Origin: Takakia lepidozioides
Taxonomy: Eukaryota; Streptophyta; Takakiopsida; Takakiales; Takakiaceae
NCBI GenBank assembly: GCA_030704615.1
Contig: CM060732.1
Location: 10,230,001-10,294,000, forward strand
Direction: 5' to 3'
Length of the DNA stretch: 64,000 nucleotides
Shown: positions 57,475 through 64,000 of the stretch, piece after piece
How positions within the stretch are numbered: position 1 is the stretch's first letter
Layout: every line of letters begins with the position of its first letter
The notes under the pieces: generated by a model
What the model was told of the DNA's origin: nothing
Databases searched by the model: none
Seen by the model: the letters and a program-made list of their open reading frames with translations, nothing else
Made by a program: the position numbers and the translations under genes

Positions 57475-58302
57475 GAGTCGGGCACTACTTCTGCCCCATC
57501 CACAGAGGGACTTCTGGAGGAGCCCGAAGCCTGACGAGGATCTGGACGTGGACTCCAATTTTGAGTGTGAGTAAGTTCTTGTGTAGTCGTGCAAAATATG
57601 TTGCATTTCCTTGTGTCGTTCCCATTCGAGAAATAGTGGCTTTCGTTGTCTATATCTGGATGTTAACATCTACCACCATTCCTCTTCTTGCTTTGCAGAG
57701 TTCAGCACCAGTCATCGAATCAGCAGACACCTTTTGGTTTCCAAGGATACTACATGTCCCCGAGCCCCCCTAGATCCAACCGCTTGCCGGTTTTACGCGG
57801 AAGCTTGCGCACGGGTGTTATCCGAACAAACACTGTATTCGCATCTCCATGAAGGTCGTGGAAAAAAAAACGTCATGGATGTGCTGCTGTATTCATAGAT
57901 GATATTGCTGTAAACTCTGGAAGTGGTTCCTCTAAAACCTCCAATATTTCTTTAGGTTCAAGTACCGGCTCAATAAATTGTGTTTTGGTTTTGCTTCCAT
58001 CTCCAAACTGTTTTTCAAGTTTTTTGCGCGTTCCCGTAAGTACAGTTAGGGATTGCCTAGGATAGGTCTTCGGATTGCGGAATTGAAAAATGTTTGTGTG
58101 TTGGAATGAATGTACTGCTTTGCCCAAAAAAAATGTTTGCTTTTAATATTCAGTTCTCTAGTGGACGATCTCCTCATTCCAAAGTCATGACCTCAATCAT
58201 AATTCATCCGCAAACCTGCCATTGTTCTCGGCCACAAAGAATATTCATGTGGGGGCCATGAAGAGGGATAAAAAATTAGGACATAGGCGACAGCTATCCG
58301 CG
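57475..58302. other. Downstream region of gene B
   Basis: No further conserved exon is recognised after the methyltransferase-like motif I exon. Gene A has a long acidic C-terminal tail that was not found here. Confidence 0.35.
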
Positions 58303-58398
58303 GTAATAGGGGGGGGTAAGCACGGAATTAGGGCCTGAACACGTGGATGCTTGCTGACGTGGCGTGAGCCTAGCCAGGCTCACGCGCAAGCATTCCCC
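58303..58398. repeat. Right terminal region of element B
   Basis: CCGCGGTAATAGG at 58,303, then GGCGTGAGCCTAGCCAGGCTCACGC-type palindrome (about 58,366-58,386) and the end GCAAGCATTCCCC next to the 9-bp duplication. Confidence 0.8.
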
Positions 58399-58407
58399 CA
58401 ACCCCTA
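58399..58407. repeat. Target-site duplication of element B, right copy
   Basis: CAACCCCTA, identical to 48,393-48,401. Confidence 0.9.
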
Positions 58408-58530
58408 GGGTGAAAGGATTCAGGGGCACACCTTCCTACTCACTTTTGTTTGGTTTAGCGCTGTTTCTCAGGCGAGGGCAAGAAATAGTCATGCACTTGC
58501 AATGCCCAACGCAAACCAACGACGCAATGG
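58399..58530 (-). pseudogene. M2 MULE transposase, upstream piece
   Basis: Minus frame: VCVGHCKCMTISC, then NKSE-stop-EGVPLNPFTLGV. It aligns to M3 VCNGHLKCENMKC and NQSEWDGVSENPFKPGV; the stop sits where M3 has Trp (TGG to TAG). The sequence flanks element B on its right and continues the M2 piece that ends at 48,401. It is cut again near 58,530 by the left end of the M4 element. Confidence 0.7.
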
Positions 58531-58735
58531 CGTGAGCGTTGCGCGTGAGCGCGCGAGCATACGCTCACGCAGGAGTGGCGTGGCGTGAGCGTACGCTCAC
58601 GCCAGCTGACGTGGCGTGAGCGCCATGTCAGCATGCTGATGTGGCGGTAAATGATGACGTGACACTGTCCGTCATCTGCCACGTCAGCATTAACATGCGC
58701 CGCCTATAACCGAGGATGGTCCTATGACCGTGGAA
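58531..58735. repeat. Left terminal region of the M4 MULE
   Basis: Many CGTGAGC units including the palindrome GCGTGAGCG-TA-CGCTCACGC (about 58,583-58,602), GACGTGGCG repeats, then CCTATAACCGAGG and CCTATGACCGTGGA. Same order as at the M2 and element B left ends. Confidence 0.7.
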
Positions 58736-59058
58736 TTAATGCAGGGAATCTTGCCTAAATAGAATCAAGACGAGCATTGAGGCCTACAATTGTAGCATCC
58801 AACATTGTACAATTACAAATGCTTGTTTCACTTTTACAATGAGAGTTAGGATCATCTTCAAAAGATGATTGTAGTGCATAGCGACAGCAAGACATGTAGA
58901 CTTCGAACGGTGCAATGACAAATGTGCACTACCTAAAAGTTGTCACTCAGAGCTCACTCCGTATAGTTGGAGGCCATATCATTGCATCGCTGAAGAATTG
59001 ATGTGAATTACACATTTCAAAATCATGGTCGTCCACATACCACATTGCATAGTTGATG

Positions 59059-59585
59059 CTACCCATGTGTTGTATCCCGCTGCAATAGAGTATCGACCTC
59101 GTTGAAACTCATAGTGGCTTGGTGAATGAAGTTGTCACGTTTGGGATCGCAAACCATCCTCTTCAAAAATATGAAATACAAATGTTTGCAGGGTATGAAT
59201 TTACCTCTCTTGCCCAAACTGGTTGATAGCATATTCACAAAATCAGGACATGTGCAATTGGGGAAATTGGAAACCGTGATGTCGTAGGTCCTGTCATGAA
59301 CAGCAGATGTGGAAGTGATGATTGTGAATACCCGACCATATCCTGGATCGGGTACTTCCGTGGTGCTTCCAACACGAGCTTGGAGCATTCTTGTGGACTC
59401 CACTTTGCCAAAGTGTTCAGCGGTTGGAGGGAAACCGAACGAGCTTTCCATCTCGTTTGGTTGGCCACAAGTCAGGATTTGCCGGGGGGACCCGGGAGGA
59501 TGCAGAAGTAGTAGCACATGCATGGAGTTGGGGTTGTCTCGCAAGGGAAAAACCTGCCTCCTCCAGCATTTCAATCTCCTGAAAG
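59059..59585 (-). pseudogene. M4 MULE transposase, C-terminal piece
   Basis: Minus frame from the element A-prime junction: EIEMLEEAGFSLARQ (frame change follows), then FPPTAEHFGKVESTRMLQAR, VPDPGYGRVFTIITS and a full SWIM finger CTCPDFVNMLSTSLGKRGKF followed by IPCKHLYFIFL, ending near 59,056. It is close to M3 in sequence. The upstream part should lie beyond element A-prime, outside the window. Confidence 0.8.
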
Positions 59586-62500
59586 GAGGTTTACTATTTC
59601 ATGAGCAGAAACCATGAGCCATGAGCCATGAGCCGCATGAGCCGCATGAGCGGTGAGCCGAAGTCTAAGATACGCGGATTTCATGAGCGGACTCCTCCAA
59701 ATTTGGAAATGCGGCAGATTAAACAAGTATTAAAATAATAGTTTTTTTATTTGACCTTGCCGTTTTTGGACGTTCCAGATCATGTAATGCGGCGAAGATA
59801 TGTCGTCAGTAACAAGTCCGCTCATGGTTTTTTACATCCGCTCATGGAAATAAGTGACCGTGCAACGGGAAATCCAGTATACCACTGCAAAAGGACGTCG
59901 CATACTGGCCTGTATAGAGTATTCCGCGGTTTTACATGCCTTAACATTGGAATGAAGCTGACCCTTTTGCCGCGATTGAACCAATGGAGTCTGCTACAAT
60001 ACAGTCTGCAGTACTTCACAATTATGTCTTCTTCGGGTATTCGGCGGGAAAGGTTTGCAACTGAACTGGGAAATAGGGTGCCGCATTAGGGTTCGCACGT
60101 GCGAAATTTCGGAGCGGTTTGGTGTTGGCGAAGGCCGCCTCTGGGGGTACCTACGACGATACTTGGAAATTCGGCGCCGCATTTCCTTGTCGGAGGTCGA
60201 ATGAGGAAAGCAAGTTTTCGGAAAGCAGAAAAACATGAACCCTCCAACATACAAAAATACATGCACGTGGAAACAAGTGAACGATATAGTAATATCTTAG
60301 TTCGAGCAAACAGGTTATGGTAGGCAAGACATATGTCGGACCTTTCTGTGGCCAGAGTCTGAGGTACTGGCAGCAGTACAGTTCTACTATCCGAAAAGGA
60401 TGGGCGTACCATTGTATGTGGACCGTAAGCCAAGCTCACTGGTCCCCTGGATCCATATTCAGAAGAGTGTGAACCTCATGGGGGCTCAACCCTGGTGCAT
60501 GTATGAAGTGATGAGTTGTGGAATTACAACGGAGTCTCTTTAGGTACACGTAGTACAAATGCTTGCAAGGGCAGTATGATGCCCCCTTGTTCGCCATGAT
60601 CTGGAAGTCGGTGCAATTGCAGGTGGGTAATTCTGAAATGGTGATGGTGTACACCTCATTGCGAACAGCTGAGCCCGCCGTGGCCATTTGATACACACGC
60701 CGAATCCTGGTGGGGGCACTTCTGTCGAGCTCTGGATTGTACAGTTCATCCGAAGTGCATTCCCCATCCTTGTCTCGTTCACTTTTGAGGGAGGTCGCCG
60801 CCTCTTCGGTTTCCCCAACGGTGTGTAGGATGCTTAGAGCTGTCGTGTCCCATTGTTCTTGCTCTCACAGGGGTCGGTGGTGGAGGCTGTGGAAGCGGAA
60901 ATGGTTGTCTGGGGACGTCAGTGCGCTGCACCATCCGAAATCCTGCGGCGGTAAGGGCGTCGGCCTCAACCTGACTCAGATCGCAGCCTGGTTCCACCGG
61001 CCACACCGGGGGAGCCTCTGGCATTGTTTGTATGCCGTACTTGGGCTTTCCATACACGCAAGTCATAATGTCGTGCCTGCAGAACCAGAACTGGTGGTTG
61101 TCGCCTCCGCAAACTTTGCATGGACAAATCTTCCTGTAAAAGTAGGAGCAGGGACAGCCCCATCTGGATTCCTCCTTATCATCTCTAAACAACGTTGCCG
61201 TGTATCCACACGAATTGCGGAACACCTTCCTCGAAAACGGCTTTGTGCGAGCAATTCTCCACTGTGAGCAGACACAGTCGTCTCCACAATGGCTTGGCCA
61301 TACTGCATAACAGCGGGCGGAATGTGGGGCAAGGGAGCGGTGGGAATTTGTTGCACGAAATCCCCGGTTGAAGGCGACGGCGATCTGGAATTTCTTGGGC
61401 TTCCACTGCTGGAAGACACATTGTGCGGCAACATGACGGGACCTCGAGGTGCTGTCCGAATGTTCCTGTCGGATCTCCAGGAATCCTCTTCGCACCCGGG
61501 TTCCTCTTCAATCCTCCGCCTGACAGGGCGAGTCCGGACGTCCCCCTCTAGGTGTTCACCTCTGCGGTGCAGAGGCGTCCCTTTGATCTTCTCTCGCAAT
61601 GCTGTCGCCCATTTCAGTGGATTCTTGGACCTCGAAGCTGTTCGTACCAACAATTCCTCCCTGTCCGGCCCAAAGCCCCATTGTTTGCCGCTCAGGAACT
61701 TGTAGTACGTGGCTTGCTGCATGATTGCTCTGTCGATGTCTCCGTTGTGGCCGTCACTACGTCCACCAGATGTGTGGCAGAAGACGCTCGCCAGGAGGAG
61801 TGGACCGATTCTGCCATATTCGTGTTCGGCATGTCCGTGTCGGAATCCAAGCACCGCTCCTAGAAGGACACAAACAATGGTGAGGGACCAATCGAAATGT
61901 CCGTAACAGAAAGACAAATGAACGAAATTGACAGCAGCCTACCTCCCGCATGTACTGTCCGAACTGTCGATACCGAAAATGCCACCACCCCAACCAGCTG
62001 TGCAATGCTCCCAGATTGGTTGTCTCCACTGCACCTGACGTGTTCCACCAAGCCTCGATGATAGCAAACTTAACCTCCGCGTCATCAAATGTGGGTGCAT
62101 CCTTCCACGCCGTACAAAGGACACGGTGTTCAGCCTGGAATGAGCTAGCAACAAATTTGGTAGTGTAGTGGGATAGACTCTGCATCCAATGGAATCCACA
62201 GGATCTCTCTTTCCCCTCCATTGGAACATTGGGGTCCTCACCGTACACACGCCGCACCGCTGCCCAGTTGGCCTGAGCGTTGTCTGCCATGAATCCCCTG
62301 AAATTGGGCTCTGGCAATCCCGCCCTTGCCATCTGCTCGTTTATGCCCTCCCACAGATGCATCTCGGACTGTGTGTCCTCCCCTTTCATCTCGCAGATTG
62401 CAATCGTCATGAGCCTCTTGGAGTGATAGTCATAAACATGCGCACCCATAGTCACCCACTGATGGTTTGTAATTCGCTTGATGTGATCAAACATCACCCA

Positions 62501-63877
62501 AGCATTCGACAAGTTTCCAGTTGTCATGCGAGTGACCAAGTCGACTCCACTCCCAGGCCCACACGTCGACATTTTGAAAATGTAACAACGATCGGATTCG
62601 CTGCTTTGCCCTGGAAACCTGCTACCTTGGATGTAGTCATATCCAGTCATTCGTTTCACCTCCAGGATTGAGTACATGTCCGACCCCCTGCCGAACTCCT
62701 GCTTGCAAGATACGATGTGATTCCGCACATTCGGACTACAAACGTGCGAGACGGACTCCAAGAGGTCACGCATCTCGTCTTCGGTCAAGGGCTCTTTGTC
62801 GGAACCATCTTCAGACATGATTTTGCCAAGAGCAATCTTGTGGGCTGCCTTCAGCTGAATCTGCTTTGGTCTGGCTCCGGGGCTCAATTTCACCCTCCTT
62901 TTTTATGATGTCGTGTGCTTCCTGCACAGCCTCACGCATGTTGCCTCTCGCCAAGGGGTGGCAGTGGACCCTAACGTGTATGCAAGCTCTAGTCAAGTCC
63001 GGGAGCAAATGGATTACGTAATATTGCTTGGCTCTGCACATGGACATGCACGTCGGTGTTCTTTGCAATGTGCACACTTGAAAGAACCCGCAGGAGCTTG
63101 GCTGAGACAATGAATGGATGATGCGTTGTGCCAGTCCAATCCGTCTCGTTTCTCCGCCCCTCCTTTGGAGAGAAAGTGGAAGCAGGTGGGATTGAGGCAC
63201 CTCAGCTTCCCCGCACAGAGGACATATCGTACACGAACACCATCAGCAATTTTCGTGCTACTGGTCTTCGTCACACACCAGGGGTGTCCGTCATGCTTTC
63301 GATCCATGTCTGTTAACATCCCGGAGGATTTCTTTGACGAAGAAACAGGTGGAAACTCGAAGATGACATTGCCATCGACTTCGGGAGGCAGAAACGTTAC
63401 CTTTCTGACTGGGAATTTGGCATAGTCGAGAGCAGCCAGCTCGGAGCGAGAACCATCGAGGTGATGTTGTCGTAGGAGCTGCACAATGGACCGGGTTGGA
63501 GTTATGCTCGAGGGCACATGCGTAGCACCTACAGAGACGTCCATGCCGGATTTGAACGACCGTGTGGAGGACATGGGTACCTCAATGCAATCATCTTCCT
63601 CGTCGGAAATGTCGAATACGTCCACACGAGAAGCTATGGAGGGTCTTGACGGTCCAGGTCGGGAATGATTATCGTTGCATACCTCTCTGTTGGCAGTGGC
63701 CGCCTCTCGGTTTCCAGACTCCTTTGTGGATGGTGTGGGCAGCGACTGATTCGGAAAGGGAATGGCCCACAGCTGGTACAGGATGGTGTCTGACGGGGGA
63801 ACGTGCCATTCGATTCCGCAACCTCCGTCGTTACCTAGCACGACAATGGTCTCGTCAACCTGTCCAGGAACATCCTT
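59586..63877. mobile_element. Element A-prime: inverted second copy of the transposase end of element A
   Basis: Bases 59,586-63,877 are the near-identical reverse complement of 41,690-45,967, including the GAGGTTTACTATTTC terminus, the CATGAGC array, one family A palindrome (about 60,167, with one changed base) and the full transposase gene. The left end interrupts M4. Similarity to element A ends abruptly near 63,877. The other terminus is outside the window. Confidence 0.85.
60436..63877 (-). CDS. MULE transposase M1-prime, inverted copy
   Basis: Same protein as M1. N-terminal part from about 63,877: DVPGQVDETIVVLGNDGG, GIEWHVPPSDTILYQ. The catalytic core (D in WVMFDHIKR, D in GFMADNAQANW, E in SGAVETTNLG) and SWIM finger (CNCTDF...CPCKH) are all present. 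It is in frame at places where M1 is not (GHPWCVTKTSS near 63,280; SFQAEHRVLCTAWKD near 62,130) but has its own insertion near 62,900. The first codons before DVPGQ differ completely from M1 (HVSRPPGAK). A functional consensus could exist, but neither copy is clean as given. Confidence 0.75.
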
Positions 63878-64000
63878 TGCACCAGGGGGTCGGGACACAT
63901 GAGGGGCTGCCCCTGTGGTGGGGGCAGCAGCGATAGGTATGGGGGCTGAAGCACCCTTGTGCCCAAGGCACTCAAGGAGGCGGAGGCGCTCACTAGGTGG
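63878..64000. other. Sequence beyond the A-prime homology break
   Basis: The minus frame reads Pro/Ala-rich text (RLRLLECLGHKGASAPIPIA). It does not match element A upstream of 41,690. It may be a different 5-prime exon, another insertion or an assembly junction. Confidence 0.3.

Larger units (their letters stand above)
48402..58398. mobile_element. Element B: 10.0-kb MULE with ParB-methyltransferase and two palindrome families
   Basis: Flanked by perfect 9-bp duplications. Both ends read inward to GCGTGAGCCTGGC (left at about 48,414, right inverted at about 58,374) and then to a CCTATNACCGNGG motif (48,563 and inverted 58,303). Contents: terminal palindromes, the family C palindrome array, transposase M3 (-), family B palindromes and the ParB-methyltransferase gene B (+). 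The flanking M2 codons join in frame across the insertion (NPFTLGV then APPKTNTFVC, as in M3 NPFKPGVTPPYSNTFVC). Confidence 0.9.

Noticed and set aside
48402-58735. The GTGAGC-rich blocks as independent MITEs
   Set aside because: Their order relative to MULE genes and the 9-bp duplication show that they are termini of full elements.

Overview
This window looks like nuclear DNA from a streptophyte plant, either a land plant or a charophyte alga with a large, repeat-rich genome. The evidence is GT-AG introns, a plant-type external NAD(P)H dehydrogenase with an EF-hand and a C-terminal SRI, a plant-like N-acetylglucosamine kinase, tRNA-derived SINEs, LINE tails, MITEs and several MULE-class DNA transposons. 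I suspect a charophyte such as Chara, but I cannot prove it from the sequence.

Bases 1 to about 30,050 are a normal gene-poor region. They hold retroelement gag fragments (1-245 and 10,224-10,440), an acyl-CoA synthetase-like exon relic (3,289-3,510), an intact four-exon NDB gene (5,627-9,574, +), a lone RBM39-like exon (11,530-11,763, -), a decayed five-exon piece of SF3B2 (12,971-14,992, -), a seven-exon N-acetylglucosamine kinase gene (18,846-24,671, -) with LINE tails in an intron, and C-terminal exons of a UPF1-like SF1 helicase (27,153-29,230, +). Small DNA transposons and SINEs lie between them.

Bases about 30,056 to 64,000 are a nested pile of MULE-type transposons. The outermost is a MULE whose transposase gene (here M2, minus strand) is cut into at least three pieces: 30,446-30,622, 45,968-48,401 and 58,399-58,530. 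Element A (about 30,623-45,967, 15.3 kb) sits in the SWIM zinc-finger codons of M2. Element B (48,402-58,398, 10.0 kb) sits further upstream in M2 between perfect 9-bp target duplications (CAACCCCTA). A fourth MULE (M4) starts near 58,531. It is itself interrupted at 59,586 by a second, inverted copy of the transposase end of element A (A-prime), which runs toward the window end.

Elements A and B share a layout: a MULE transposase gene (DDE, Cys/His and SWIM motifs) diverges from a second, intron-rich gene. That second gene encodes a ParB/sulfiredoxin-fold domain (DGNHRL) followed by a beta-class DNA amino-methyltransferase-like domain, with motif IV-like DIPDG before motif I-like GTG. Each element also carries its own family of 22-24 bp palindromes, in arrays and in introns of the ParB-methyltransferase gene. 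The palindromes differ in sequence between elements but share one architecture: conserved 10-11 bp arms around a variable central pyrimidine-purine dinucleotide (CG, TG, CA or TA). My main proposal is that these are parS-like binding or modification sites that co-evolve with the ParB-methyltransferase of each element. Element A also carries a head-to-head pair of paralogous genes of unknown function (31,085-32,776).
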